Part shown: positions 1 through 8,990 of the stretch, in pieces
Position numbering within the stretch: position 1 is the first letter of the stretch
Layout of the letters: each line of letters begins with the position of its first letter
DNA from: JAWLHU01 sp049324875
GTDB lineage: Bacteria > Bacillota > Sulfobacillia > Symbiobacteriales > Symbiobacteriaceae
Reading direction: 5' to 3'
Assembly (NCBI GenBank): GCA_049324875.1
Contig: JBMONC010000049.1
Coordinates: 22,787 to 86,786, forward strand
DNA: 64,000 nt
Notes under the pieces: model-generated
The model's input: only the letters and a program-made list of their open reading frames with translations
Told to the model about the DNA's origin: nothing
Database searches by the model: none
Made by a program: the position numbers and the translations under genes

Positions 1-355
1 CGTACTCCATGTTCTGCCACTCCAGCCAACGGGGGAACGCATAGTAGGGGTTGCGGTCAACCTCGTAGGTGACCAGTTCGAACCGGGACCCACGCAGTTG
101 GTCGACCAGGCCGTGGAACATCTGGGCGGTCTCGAGATCGCTAATCTCCAGCCCGTCGAATGCTCCCTCCCGCAGTTTGCTCGGCCGGGCCATCCCCCGG
201 CCCAGGCGGTCGGCCCGGGCGATCAGGGCGACCAGCAGCAGCCGCTGCATGGCCGTGAGGGTGCAGACCGTTGCGTCGTCGAACAGGGCGGCTGGGATCT
301 GGTTCTGCCAGGGGGCCAGTGGTCTACCCCTGGGTCGTGTCGGTGCTGTTGCCAT
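1..355 (-). CDS. Phage replication protein, N-terminal part (cut by window edge)
   Basis: Leftward reading frame from an ATG at 355, preceded by a GGGGAGG Shine-Dalgarno, open to the window edge (118 codons visible). The protein has a basic start, a helical segment rich in Leu and Arg, and a segment ending in FPRWLEWQNMEY. That pattern resembles the N-terminal winged-helix region of phage replisome-organiser or DnaD-like initiators, whose genes usually sit in the early operon with recombination genes as here. The family assignment is by eye; the C-terminal half is not in the window. Confidence 0.5.
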   Translation of the reverse strand, partial: MATAPTRPRGRPLAPWQNQIPAALFDDATVCTLTAMQRLLLVALIARADRLGRGMARPSKLREGAFDGLEISDLETAQMFHGLVDQLRGSRFELVTYEVDRNPYYAFPRWLEWQNMEY

Positions 356-458
356 GGGGCGGCGCCTCCCCGTGGTTCGAATGGTGGTTGGGTGATGTTT
401 ATTTAGCCCTCATTCCCGGCCCGGTGGGCCGGGGGTGTTGTGTAGATCGTCTAGTTTC

Positions 459-773
459 TCAGCAGGCCGTCTCCCGGCTGGCCGCTTCTCGCAGCGCCGT
501 CACCAGGACTGCAGGCAGTCGCTGCGGGTCAATCTCGACCATTTCTTCCGGCCGAAGATAGACCACGACCGGGAGGGCGTATCTGCTCCATCCCCAGGCC
601 TGCCCGGCGAGGGAACCGGCGACCACCAGGCTCCTGTCCGGGTCATCCGGAGACCTCTGGCCGGTGGTCAGACCTACCAGTCCCAGCGTTCCTCCGAAAA
701 GAACCCACCGTCCGGCCGGGTACCCGGCGGTCGCCCCACCGTTCGCCAGGTCGTCCAGTGTCAGCTGGCGCAC
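459..773 (-). CDS. Hypothetical protein, 104 aa
   Basis: GTG start at 773 chosen because GAGGAGGAGG lies about 5 bases upstream; the site sits just behind the methyltransferase stop at 788, so translation is probably coupled. The protein starts VRQLTLDDLANGG, has a small hydrophobic central part (GRWVLFGGTLGLVGLTTG) and ends REAASRETAC. The frame is open further upstream, but there it only shadows the methyltransferase gene. I do not recognise the family. Last complete early gene before the replication protein. Confidence 0.6.
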   Translation of the reverse strand: MRQLTLDDLANGGATAGYPAGRWVLFGGTLGLVGLTTGQRSPDDPDRSLVVAGSLAGQAWGWSRYALPVVVYLRPEEMVEIDPQRLPAVLVTALREAASRETAC

Positions 774-787
774 CGGATCCTCCTCCT

Positions 788-3139
788 CTACTGCAGCCCC
801 ACGGGTTCCTCGACCGGCTCCTGCACCCAGACCCCGGTCTGCTGCAGGTCCCACAGGAAATCGCTGCTCTCCGCCGCCAGCAGGCTGATCATCATCTGGT
901 GGATGATGGCGGCCGCCGGCAGAGGCGGCAGGGCGTTGCCGATGCGCTCCCGCCAGCTCCGGTCGCTCCGCCCGGCCAGGACCACCGCCCGCCCGTCGGG
1001 GTGCCGCCACGGGAACGACTGAAGGGCCAGCAGTTCCAGAGTGGTCATGGGGCGGTGGACGCAACGCCGGCCCAGCTTGTCCCGGTGGGGGCTGCGGATG
1101 TACCAGACGCCCCGCTCGTTGTCCCCCGGGATCCGGCAGTCCCAGGCAGGGGGCCCCGCCGGTGGGACCGGACGGGGGTCGGCCACGGTGACCGCACCGG
1201 TATGCACGTCCCCGGAACCCGTGACCGTTCCGGACGCCTGGGACCAGTCCATGACTCCGAGCGGGCCCCTGGTGTTGCCTCTGGGCTGGCAGGTCAGTCG
1301 GGGATCGGCGACCAAGTTGGCGGCCTGATTTGGTCCAGTTGCCCCGGTGACGGTGTTGCTGGGATCCCCGTAGTCACCAACCCGGAGCATGTTGCCAAAA
1401 AACTCACGTTTTGCTGGCCTGGGATCCGCCACAACCGGAGCGGCGTTGCTGGTGCCGCTGGCCGCAGTGACCGCCCCTGCCGGGTCCGCCATATCGGTCA
1501 CCCGCTGGACGTTGTTGAACCGGGCGTCCTGACGGGGGTCTGCAACGCTGAGCATGTTGCCGTTGGGGTCCTTCCCACCCACCACGGTCCTGGACGGGCA
1601 AGTAACGTCCTGGACAGCGTAGACTCCGGACCTCGGCTCCCTGGTATACCGCGGGTCCGCCACCGCCCCCATACCGTTGGAACTGGTTACCGCTGCGGAG
1701 CCGAGCACGGGACCGGAAGGGTCAGAGGCATCGCCCACCCGCATGGCGCCGTCCCTCTGCGGACCGACCAGCCGGGGGTCGGCGACCACGCTGGCCCCGC
1801 CGCTCTTGCGGTGGCTCGGGTCGCCGGTGATGGTGGCCGAGGGGTCGTTGAGGTCCTGCACCAGGTAGGCGCCCCTTCCGTTGCCCATCGGGGTGTGGCC
1901 GAGCGGCCTGGGGTCGGCGACGGCCCCCATGCCGGAGCCCAGCCGGGAACCCGTGATCGTACCGGAGGGCTCCGTCAGGTCCTCCACGTGGTACTTGTTG
2001 GGATGGGTCTCGCCCTCGGTCATGTAGGGCTGGCGGTAGTCGGCAACTATGGGGGCGCCGGTCTGAACGTCCACCTGCCCGGTGACCGTGGCGGCCGGTT
2101 GGTCCATCTGCTGGATCCGGAACTTCATCGGGTGCGTCCGGTCCTCGCTGAATCCCGGCATCGAAACATCGCTGTCGAGCGGTGATGAGGCCCCCTGCAG
2201 CTCAGCCGTCCTCACGATGTCATAGTGGCGGGGATGGCCAGGTACGGGGACGATGGAGTACTCACCGGGCCGGATCTTCTGCAGGTCCCGCCAGTCGCCG
2301 CCGGGCGGGATCAGGGCCAACCGGACCCACGTTTTCCACTGGAGCCGGGGCATGGTGTGCATCGGTCCGCCTGCGGCATCCAGGTCCGCCGGCGGGTTGT
2401 CGGGGTCGATCGGCAGGGGCATCTGCTCCAGGACCTCACCGATGGACCGGACCCGCTGCTTCGGCGGGTTGTAGACGTAGGCCGGGACCTTGGATTCCAG
2501 CCGGGCCACCCCGAGGAACCGCCGGCGGTGCTGCGCCAGGCCGCCCAGCTCTCCGCAGTCGTAGTGCTCCTCATGCCACCGGTAGCCATAGTAGGCCAGC
2601 AGCTTGCGGATGTTCCGCAGGAACCGGGCGCCCCGGGTGGTGATCCCCTTGACGTTCTCAAACAGGATGAACTCCGGGGGATCGTCCTTCCAGGCCTCCA
2701 GGGTCAGAAACACGCCCCGTTCGGCCAGCCGGTTCAAGGCCTGGTACTTCCGGGTCTGGGCCCGGTCGTTGCCCAGGAGGCCCGAATACCCCTTGCAGGG
2801 GGCGGTGATCACCACGATGTTGGGGCGCCGGTTCTGGGCGGCGGCCCGGATCTGGTCCAGGGTCACCTCGGACCAGTCCGCAGGGGGCTCCGAGCCCCAG
2901 AAGTCCCGGTACTGGTCCCGGTCAAACAGGTCCAGGCAGGTCGACGGCACCCCGGTCCACATCTCGAAGTCCTGGCAGGCCAGCGGGTCCACATCAATGC
3001 CGCCGAGGACCTCGCAGGTGGCCATCAGGCCCCGGTAGTGAGCCGGGGGCGCCTGCTGGGCCCCCAGGGCACCGCCGCCCTCCCCGGAGAATACGAAAAA
3101 CGCTGCGTACTGGCGCTCAATCGGGATCAACTGCTGCAC
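788..3139 (-). CDS. C5-cytosine DNA methyltransferase with eight internal repeats
   Basis: 783 aa, GTG start. Transfers a methyl group from S-adenosylmethionine to cytosine C5. Motif I is FVFSGEGGGALG near residue 15, the catalytic cysteine lies in APCKGYSG (motif IV, usually PCQGFS), motif VI is FENVKG, motif VIII QHRRRFLGVA, and motif X IGNALPPLPAAAI near the C terminus. Between motifs VIII and X, where the target-recognition region normally sits, about 340 residues form eight tandem units of about 40 residues with the pattern V-x-D-x3-P-S-x-T-V-T-G ... V-A-D-P-R. This makes the protein roughly twice the usual length. No restriction partner is visible, which suggests a role in protecting phage DNA from host restriction. 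Confidence 0.92.
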   Translation of the reverse strand: MQQLIPIERQYAAFFVFSGEGGGALGAQQAPPAHYRGLMATCEVLGGIDVDPLACQDFEMWTGVPSTCLDLFDRDQYRDFWGSEPPADWSEVTLDQIRAAAQNRRPNIVVITAPCKGYSGLLGNDRAQTRKYQALNRLAERGVFLTLEAWKDDPPEFILFENVKGITTRGARFLRNIRKLLAYYGYRWHEEHYDCGELGGLAQHRRRFLGVARLESKVPAYVYNPPKQRVRSIGEVLEQMPLPIDPDNPPADLDAAGGPMHTMPRLQWKTWVRLALIPPGGDWRDLQKIRPGEYSIVPVPGHPRHYDIVRTAELQGASSPLDSDVSMPGFSEDRTHPMKFRIQQMDQPAATVTGQVDVQTGAPIVADYRQPYMTEGETHPNKYHVEDLTEPSGTITGSRLGSGMGAVADPRPLGHTPMGNGRGAYLVQDLNDPSATITGDPSHRKSGGASVVADPRLVGPQRDGAMRVGDASDPSGPVLGSAAVTSSNGMGAVADPRYTREPRSGVYAVQDVTCPSRTVVGGKDPNGNMLSVADPRQDARFNNVQRVTDMADPAGAVTAASGTSNAAPVVADPRPAKREFFGNMLRVGDYGDPSNTVTGATGPNQAANLVADPRLTCQPRGNTRGPLGVMDWSQASGTVTGSGDVHTGAVTVADPRPVPPAGPPAWDCRIPGDNERGVWYIRSPHRDKLGRRCVHRPMTTLELLALQSFPWRHPDGRAVVLAGRSDRSWRERIGNALPPLPAAAIIHQMMISLLAAESSDFLWDLQQTGVWVQEPVEEPVGLQ

Positions 3140-3161
3140 GGCCGCGCCTCCTCCGTTGGTG

Positions 3162-3266
3162 CTACTGCTCCAGCCACCCGGCCAGAGCGAACAGAAGGCC
3201 GAGAGCGGCGCAGACCACCAGCGCAGGCCAGGACCGTTCCCCGAACCCCCATCGCCGCTGCTGCAT
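3162..3266 (-). CDS. Small single-span membrane protein, 34 aa
   Basis: Short frame between the methyltransferase and the next upstream gene. ATG at 3266 (alternative ATG at 3272) follows GGGAGG by 9 bases. After a basic stretch (QQRRWGFGERSW) comes one hydrophobic helix (PALVVCAALGLLFALAGWL) and the stop. Possibly a small phage membrane protein; function unknown. Confidence 0.5.
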   Translation of the reverse strand: MQQRRWGFGERSWPALVVCAALGLLFALAGWLEQ

Positions 3267-3292
3267 CACCATCGACCTCCCTACGGGTGTTG

Positions 3293-3613
3293 TTAGGTCT
3301 GTTTCCGGCCCGTGTCGATCTGCCACCGGGCAGGCCGGAGTCCCCGGACATGAAACCCGTTGAGCCAGCGCTCGGCCCGGCGTCGGACCTCCTGGTAGCC
3401 GTTCTGGGCGGCGCCCAGGATCCTGTAGCGGTTTGTCCAGGTCTCCAGGAGGAGACCGCCGGCATAGAACCGGGCGGTGGCCTCATATCCCTCCGCCGTT
3501 TGCCGCAGCCGCACCTCGACGTGCTGGCGCCCGATCCCGGCGTTCTCGGCCCAGAGGGCGTCGGGAACCTCCGCCCTCACATCGCTCCACACGATCCTAA
3601 TCAGCCGGACCAC
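3293..3613 (-). CDS. Hypothetical protein, 106 aa
   Basis: GTG start at 3613, overlapping the end of the lytic transglycosylase gene by 17 bases; a weak GGGG stretch precedes it. The sequence reads like a soluble alpha/beta protein (RQHVEVRLRQTAEGYEAT, then a helix YQEVRRRAERWLNGFHV). No recognised motif. The tight overlap supports expression as part of the early operon. Confidence 0.6.
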   Translation of the reverse strand: MVRLIRIVWSDVRAEVPDALWAENAGIGRQHVEVRLRQTAEGYEATARFYAGGLLLETWTNRYRILGAAQNGYQEVRRRAERWLNGFHVRGLRPARWQIDTGRKQT

Positions 3614-4241
3614 CCCCTACAGCCGCCCGTACCCGGTTCACGTAGCCCCGGGCCGCCTGTGGGGCCCTGGTGCGCCAGGCCGGGCCGCCGTTGTAGGCTG
3701 CCAGCGCATCCTCGATGGATCCGCCGTTCTCACGGATCAGCCAGTACAGGTAGCTGGCGCCTAACCGCACGTTGGTCGCCGGGTCGGTCAGGTCGTACTC
3801 CTCCACCCCCAGCCGCTCGGCGACCCAGGCGGCTGTCTCGGGCATCAGCTGCAGGATACCGATCTCTGCGGAGGTGCCAACGGCGTCGGGCTGCCACCGG
3901 CTCTCCACCCAGCCCAGGGCGGCCAGGGTCCGGGGCTCCACCCCGATCCGGCGGGCCTCCTCGATGCAGAGGAGCCGATACTGAGGTGGCACCAGGTCTG
4001 CGATGCTATCCAGATCGGCCACCAACTGGCGCCGGGCCTCAATCCGGGCCTCCAGGATGGCCAACTGTCCGTCCTGCATCCGCCTGACGGCGGCGGCCCG
4101 GTCATCGGCTGGTGTGGCCTGCCGGGCCGCGGCCTGGGGCGGGGAGGCAACCAACTTCGACCCCGGAGAGGGGACGAAGGCGAGAATCAGTGGGATGATG
4201 GCGCCGGCGACGGCCCAGAGGAGCCTGCTATGCCGCCGCAT
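3597..4241 (-). CDS. Lytic transglycosylase (SLT domain), exported
   Basis: 214 aa. Residues 1-30 (MRRHSRLLWAVAGAIIPLILAF) are a signal peptide or membrane anchor; residues 45-85 are helical. The SLT goose-lysozyme-like domain follows: catalytic Glu in WVESRWQPDAVG, then the GILQLMPETA block and the AYNGGP motif. It cleaves murein glycosidic bonds, leaving 1,6-anhydro ends. In phages and ICEs such enzymes open the wall for DNA entry, for a secretion channel, or for lysis. Its start overlaps the preceding gene by 14 bases. Confidence 0.85.
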   Translation of the reverse strand: MRRHSRLLWAVAGAIIPLILAFVPSPGSKLVASPPQAAARQATPADDRAAAVRRMQDGQLAILEARIEARRQLVADLDSIADLVPPQYRLLCIEEARRIGVEPRTLAALGWVESRWQPDAVGTSAEIGILQLMPETAAWVAERLGVEEYDLTDPATNVRLGASYLYWLIRENGGSIEDALAAYNGGPAWRTRAPQAARGYVNRVRAAVGGGPAD

Positions 4242-4740
4242 CGGGGGTCTCCTGACGGGGGCTCTCGGTCACCAGGGCGACCAGACTCTCGATCACCAGG
4301 CAGGAACTCGGGTCGTCGCTCAGCGGGACCCTCATGACCTCTGCCGCAGCCTCCCGGAGAATCCGGTCGGCCAGCACCTCCTCCGCCAGCCGAATGGCGG
4401 CGTCGGCGAACTCCAGAGCCTCGACCAGGCCAGGCAGGCGGGGCGCCTTCCAATCACTGCGGCTCGTCCCGGGCAGATCCACGTTCGGGATCTCGTATGC
4501 CCGACGGCGATACGCGGCCTCGATGTCCCGTCCCCACCCCTGCAGGTGGTCACGATGAGCCTTCAGCTTCCCGATCACCGCCAGGATTCTGTCAGTGGAC
4601 GTCGCCTTCAGGGTCGCTGCAAACCGGTCGAGTTCGGTCGGCTCAGCCCGCCCGTCCGGCTCCTTGGGAACCAACCGGTAGCCCCTGGCCTCGGCCAGCT
4701 CCTCCAGGAGCGCCATCAGGGGATCTCGCTGTACAGGCAT
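4228..4740 (-). CDS. Hypothetical protein, 170 aa
   Basis: ATG at 4740. Mostly helical and charged; it contains KLKAHRDHLQGWGRDIEAAYRRR and a long helix LPGLVEALEFADAAIRLAEEV. No catalytic motif is visible. Overlaps the transglycosylase start by 14 bases, so it belongs to the same operon. Family not recognised. Confidence 0.6.
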   Translation of the reverse strand: MPVQRDPLMALLEELAEARGYRLVPKEPDGRAEPTELDRFAATLKATSTDRILAVIGKLKAHRDHLQGWGRDIEAAYRRRAYEIPNVDLPGTSRSDWKAPRLPGLVEALEFADAAIRLAEEVLADRILREAAAEVMRVPLSDDPSSCLVIESLVALVTESPRQETPDAAA

Positions 4741-4813
4741 TTCTATCCCTCCCGTCGAATTGGGTAGGGCCGGTGGGGTACCTCCTCATGTAGACCGCCG
4801 GCCCCTATGTCGG

Positions 4814-4847
4814 GCGCCTCTCCCTGTTCTGCACCAGGGAGGGGCGC
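4814..4847 (-). terminator. Hairpin after the MBL-fold gene
   Basis: A 13-bp GC-rich stem with one mismatch (GCGCCTCTCCCTG against CCAGGGAGGGGCGC) just beyond the stop of the MBL-fold gene in the reading direction. There is no clear U-run, so it may only attenuate transcription or stabilise an RNA end. Confidence 0.35.
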
Positions 4848-4855
4848 TTGGGGTT

Positions 4856-5557
4856 CTATGCGGGGGCCACATAGACCGGCTTGCCGGTCGCCGCAGCCAC
4901 CGCTCTCTTGAACCTGTCGGCGTCGCTGTTCTGGTCGGACAGGTGCAGCAGGTGGATCTCCTGCACCGTACTGAGGTCGTTGGCCCGGAGGGTCTCCAGG
5001 CACCGCTCCAGACTCATGTGGTTGCGCAGCACTCTGTTCTTGTGGGCCAACGGGATGGCTCCGCTCTCGACGGCCTGTCTCAGCAGGTCCATCGAATGGT
5101 TGCACTCGATCATGATGTGGGTCAGGCCCTGGAACCGGTATTTGCAGTAGCTGCTGTCGGTCAGGTAGAGCACCTTACCTCCGGCGCTGGCGATCAGAAA
5201 CCCCAGCGGCTCGGCGGCGTCATGTACGGTCTCAAACGGCAGGACCGTCCAGGGGCCAATTTGCACCTTCTGGAGCGCCTTGATGGTGCGGGCCCGGTGG
5301 CCGGTGACCCCCAGGGCCTCCCACGTGCCGGAGGAGGCGTACACGTCGACCCCCGCCTTGATCATGTCCCGGACGGCCCGGGCATGGTCGCCGTGTTCGT
5401 GGCTGACCAGGCAGCCGGCCAGGCTGGAGAGGCCGAACCCGACTCCCTGGCGGATCTCCTGGAACCGGAGCCCGCACTCCAGCAGCAGCGGGGCGCCGCC
5501 GTCGCGGAGCAGGTAGCAGTTGCCGCTGCTGCTGGAGGCGAGAACCTGGATCTCCAT
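4856..5557 (-). CDS. MBL-fold metallohydrolase (YycJ/WalJ-like)
   Basis: 233 aa, ATG start six bases after the RecT-like gene. Metal-binding signature SHEHGDHA near residue 53, a further Asp in LYLTDSS (about 133) and histidines in ECNHSMD and KNRVLRNHMS. The opening LASSSSGNCYLL is typical of YycJ/WalJ-type proteins. Phages often carry such a gene next to recombination functions, where a nuclease or phosphodiesterase role on DNA is suspected but not shown. Metal hydrolase fold is sure; substrate unknown. Confidence 0.8.
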   Translation of the reverse strand: MEIQVLASSSSGNCYLLRDGGAPLLLECGLRFQEIRQGVGFGLSSLAGCLVSHEHGDHARAVRDMIKAGVDVYASSGTWEALGVTGHRARTIKALQKVQIGPWTVLPFETVHDAAEPLGFLIASAGGKVLYLTDSSYCKYRFQGLTHIMIECNHSMDLLRQAVESGAIPLAHKNRVLRNHMSLERCLETLRANDLSTVQEIHLLHLSDQNSDADRFKRAVAAATGKPVYVAPA

Positions 5558-5563
5558 GGCGGC

Positions 5564-6712
5564 CTAGTAGGGCGGGTCGCCGTTGACCGGCAGGGTGCCC
5601 TGGACGGGGGCCTTCGCCCCGGCCTGCTTTGGGGCGGGCGGCGGCGCCTGGACAGGGGGCTCCTCGGCCGGGGCGGGCTCGGTCTCCACCGGTTCCCCCG
5701 CCTCCACCACCGGCTCGGCCGGGATGTCGATCACCTCGCCGTTGGCGTTGGCGGCGACCTCGGCCCGGAGTGCGGCCTCCGCCTCGTCGGTCTGCTCGGC
5801 GTAGGTTATCTCGACGAACGCATTCCGGAAGTCCTTGGGGATCCGCTTGACGATGTTGTTGCGCATCTTGCGGATGATCATGGACTCGCGGCTGTGGTAC
5901 TCCGTCCAGGCGGGGCTGATCCACTGCTGCAGGTCGGGATCGTCCAGGGCGCCGAGACCCAACTCGCTGGCCCGCTTGAGGAGCTCCCGCTTCTTCGCAT
6001 CGATCTCCCGCTTCTGCTGAGGGGTCGCATCGTAGCGGTTCTTGGCGATGCCGAACGTCTCGTTCATCAGGTTGTTGTTGATGTGCGCCAGGAGGTTCCT
6101 GACAACGTCATCTCGCTCGGCGATGTGAAACTCGATGGAGCCGTCGGTCTTGATGATCGGGTAGACCACCCGCACCACCTGGCCCTTGCCGGTGGGGGTC
6201 CACTTCGGCGGTTCGAACTCCAGGCCGTTGTACTTCGGGTACTCGAAGTGGTCATGCTCCCGAACCAGCCAGAACTGGCCCACCTTCTTCACGTCCCGGC
6301 CAAACCGGGCGAGGATCGCGTCGTTGCCGTCGCCTTCGATGCCCATCTCAATCTGCTTCTTCCAGCGCTTTTCGTCCTTGCCGTCGACACGCGCGGTGTA
6401 GGACACGTTGCGGATCTGGAAGAACACCTCGCGGGGGTGGGCGGCGGCGTTGAGCTTCAAAGCCGCCACAGCGAGAAGGACCTGAACCAGGTTGCTCTTG
6501 TCGAGGTCCTTGTCGTTCCAGTCAGTCCCCTTGGACTCAAGGGCGGTGTGGATGGCAGACATGGCGGCCAGGACGCACTGCTTGGCGTAGTCGTCCATTT
6601 TGATGCCGTTGCCCTCAAGCTGGCGCTGAATCAGGGGCAGAAATACGTCGTTGGCCTTCGTCAACTTGGTACCGTAGGTGTCCGTCGCCGAGAGAGCAGT
6701 AGTCGCAGACAT
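5564..6712 (-). CDS. RecT-like single-strand annealing protein (probable)
   Basis: 382 aa; its ATG overlaps the stop of the SbcC-like gene as TAATG. The core (residues 1-290) has the layout of a phage annealing protein: NLVQVLLAVAALKLN early, PREVFFQIRN, then a late basic stretch MIIRKMRNNIVKRIPKDF that resembles the RecT C-terminal block. From about 300 on, a Pro/Ala/Glu-rich linker ends in NGDPPY, comparable to the acidic tails that bind repair proteins. Placement between an SbcC-like ATPase and an MBL-fold enzyme supports a recombination role. Family identity is inferred from context and weak sequence cues. Confidence 0.55.
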   Translation of the reverse strand: MSATTALSATDTYGTKLTKANDVFLPLIQRQLEGNGIKMDDYAKQCVLAAMSAIHTALESKGTDWNDKDLDKSNLVQVLLAVAALKLNAAAHPREVFFQIRNVSYTARVDGKDEKRWKKQIEMGIEGDGNDAILARFGRDVKKVGQFWLVREHDHFEYPKYNGLEFEPPKWTPTGKGQVVRVVYPIIKTDGSIEFHIAERDDVVRNLLAHINNNLMNETFGIAKNRYDATPQQKREIDAKKRELLKRASELGLGALDDPDLQQWISPAWTEYHSRESMIIRKMRNNIVKRIPKDFRNAFVEITYAEQTDEAEAALRAEVAANANGEVIDIPAEPVVEAGEPVETEPAPAEEPPVQAPPPAPKQAGAKAPVQGTLPVNGDPPY

Positions 6713-8700
6713 TAGACCGCCTCCTTCTGTAGTGCCGGAGCCGTATCACGCTCGACCCGGAGCCGCTTGTCGGGTTCGGAGACAATCAGGCTGATCACCT
6801 GGGCCCGGGTCGGGATGAGCCGGGTCACGGCCTCACGGTTGTCGATCCAGATCGGGGCCTCGAACCCGTAGTGCTCAGACAGGGTGTTGATGATGTCCAG
6901 CCCCACGTTGGTCCGGGCACCGGTGTTCAGGTCGGAGTACGGGACGCCCTGGTAGGTGGTCTCGCAGCACTCCTCCAGCCCGCCGTTGACCTGCACGTTG
7001 AACAGCTTGAACCGGGCATGCTGGAACCGGCTGTTGATCCGGTCCTCCAGGAGCCGGACCTTGGCCCGGATGAACTCCTCGGTCAGGTAGAGCTCCGTCT
7101 CCAGCCGCTCGTACTCGGCGGCCAGGGCCTTCTCCTGGGCCTCCAGTTCGGCGATGCGCTGGAGCCCCGCCGCCCGCTGGTCGATCCGCACCAACTCGGC
7201 CTGGACCCGGCGAATCTCCTGGTCGATCTGGGCGACCTCCCCGGCCACCCGTTGCCGGGCGGCCTCGCCGTCAGTCCGCAGGGCCTCGATCTCCTGCTCC
7301 AGGGCCCGCTTCGCCTCTGCCAGCCGGCGGTACTCGGCATCCTGGGTGTGGTCGGGGACCTCCGCCTGCAGTTGGGCGATGCGCTGCTGGATCCGGCTCA
7401 CCTCCGCCCGCCAGCGCTCCAGCTGGGCCTCCAGTTCACCCCGTTGGGCCGCCCGGCGGTCCTGCTCGGCCTGCAGGGCCTCGATCTCGCCACGCACCCG
7501 CTTACCCTCGGCGGCGTTGGTCTCCAGGTCGGCACTCCGGCGGGAGTTGAAATCCGCCAGGGCCCGCTCCCGGGCCGCCTCCACCCGCTCCGCCGGCAGG
7601 GCCTGTCCGCAGGCCGGACACGATTCCTCGACAGAGAGGGTGAACTCCCGGGCCGAGATCTGCGCCCACTCCTGACGGAGCTGGTCGAGGCGGCGGGTGA
7701 GCGAGGCGATGCGCTGCTCGGCGTCCCGGGACTCATCCGACAGCCGGGTGAGATCGCGGCTGGCAGTGTTGAACCGGTTGGTGGCCTCGTTCAGCCGCTG
7801 CTGCTCCTGCTGAATCGTCTCCAGGGAGGCCGATCGGACCCGCTTCTGCACCTCCATCAGCTGGAGGTCGATCTCGCCCACCTGCCGGCGCTTCTGCACG
7901 ATCTCGGCGCCGTTGTCGATCCGGGCCAACTCAGCCAGTTTCGCCTGCCGCTGCTGGTTCAGCCGGTCGAGCTCGGCGGTGAGCTCCGCCCGGTCGCCGG
8001 ACGCCTCCGACAGGCTGCGGGTGGCCTCATCGATCCGAACCGGGATGCTGGTGAGCTCCCGGTTGATCTCGCTCCGACGGGCGGCGATGACCTTGCGGTG
8101 GTCGGCCAGGCTCCGGTTGCGCAGGATCTCCGGCAGGGCGGCCAGGGCCGGGGTGCTGGCGATGACCTCGGCGTCGCTCACGTCCCCGCAGACCTGCAGC
8201 AGGATCTCCCGGCGCTTCTGCCAGTGCAGCTGCTCGTTGAAGAACCGGGGATCGGTGAGCAGCCGGAAGGTAGACTCGTCGGCAATCTCGGCGACCCGGG
8301 CCTTGTACTCCTTCAGCTGGACCGGGACGCCGTCGATGTAGTGGTCGGTGGTGTGGCCGGTGAACTCGGCGGTGGCCGAGCCCCGCTTCTTGGTCCAGGT
8401 CTCCTTGTAGACCTTGCGGAGTTCGATGGCCTGGCCGTCTACGTCGAGAACGGCCAGCACCTCATGCTCCAGGTTGTGGAGCTCCCGGCCGTGCCTGTCC
8501 AGGGTCTTGATCCCGAAATCCTTGCGGTTGGCGGAATCCTTGTCGAACAGGAGCCACATGAACGCATCGGCCAGGGTCGTCTTGCCGGTGGCGTTGTCGC
8601 CGTAGACCGCCAGGTTCTCACCGAGCGCATCCAGGCCGAACTCTCGGAGCCCCTTGAAGTTCCTGAGCCGCAGGGCGATCAACCTGATCTGCTTAGCCAA
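6712..8700 (-). CDS. SbcC/Rad50-like ATPase with zinc hook
   Basis: 662 aa, TTG start at 8700 behind AGAGGAG. An AAA/SMC-type protein: Walker A GDNATGKTT near residue 35, two coiled-coil arms (about 170-330 and 370-560) joined by a CPACG zinc hook, an ABC-signature-like LNTGARTNVG, and a Walker B-like APIWIDNREA near 620. Such proteins tether and process DNA ends, usually with an SbcD nuclease; none is seen here, so the adjacent MBL-fold or RecT-like protein may be the partner. First large gene of the recombination block. Confidence 0.85.
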   Translation of the reverse strand: MAKQIRLIALRLRNFKGLREFGLDALGENLAVYGDNATGKTTLADAFMWLLFDKDSANRKDFGIKTLDRHGRELHNLEHEVLAVLDVDGQAIELRKVYKETWTKKRGSATAEFTGHTTDHYIDGVPVQLKEYKARVAEIADESTFRLLTDPRFFNEQLHWQKRREILLQVCGDVSDAEVIASTPALAALPEILRNRSLADHRKVIAARRSEINRELTSIPVRIDEATRSLSEASGDRAELTAELDRLNQQRQAKLAELARIDNGAEIVQKRRQVGEIDLQLMEVQKRVRSASLETIQQEQQRLNEATNRFNTASRDLTRLSDESRDAEQRIASLTRRLDQLRQEWAQISAREFTLSVEESCPACGQALPAERVEAARERALADFNSRRSADLETNAAEGKRVRGEIEALQAEQDRRAAQRGELEAQLERWRAEVSRIQQRIAQLQAEVPDHTQDAEYRRLAEAKRALEQEIEALRTDGEAARQRVAGEVAQIDQEIRRVQAELVRIDQRAAGLQRIAELEAQEKALAAEYERLETELYLTEEFIRAKVRLLEDRINSRFQHARFKLFNVQVNGGLEECCETTYQGVPYSDLNTGARTNVGLDIINTLSEHYGFEAPIWIDNREAVTRLIPTRAQVISLIVSEPDKRLRVERDTAPALQKEAV

Positions 8701-8759
8701 ACTCGTTCACTCCTCTCTCCGGGTAGGGCGCCCGCCTCCATGGGCGCCGGGTGGTCGGG

Positions 8760-8990
8760 TTACCAGGTCAGATCCAACACCGTGGAGTTCATCAGCCGGG
8801 CCAGTTCCCGCCGGACGCTACGTTCCTGCAACAGGATCTGGACCAAGCCGGCTGCGTCGGCGGCGCAGACCGCCACCTCCCCAGCCTCGCCGATAATGAA
8901 GACGGGGCGCTCGATGCAGCCCGGACTGCTGCACACCTCGATCTCACGGTCGTCGGGCTCCAGCAGCTGAGCCAGGATTTCCAGGATCAT
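8760..8990 (-). CDS. Hypothetical protein, 76 aa
   Basis: ATG at 8990 chosen because AGAGGGGGTG directly precedes it; the frame runs further upstream but without a good start. The product begins MILEILAQLLEPDDREIEV and contains CSSPGCIERPVFIIGEAGEVAVC, three cysteines that could bind a metal. Located just upstream of the SbcC-like gene. Family unknown. Confidence 0.6.
   Translation of the reverse strand: MILEILAQLLEPDDREIEVCSSPGCIERPVFIIGEAGEVAVCAADAAGLVQILLQERSVRRELARLMNSTVLDLTW

Noticed and set aside
6871..8970. 699-codon rightward frame opposite the SbcC-like gene
   Set aside because: Leu/Gly/Asp-rich shadow of the coiled-coil gene; no family features.
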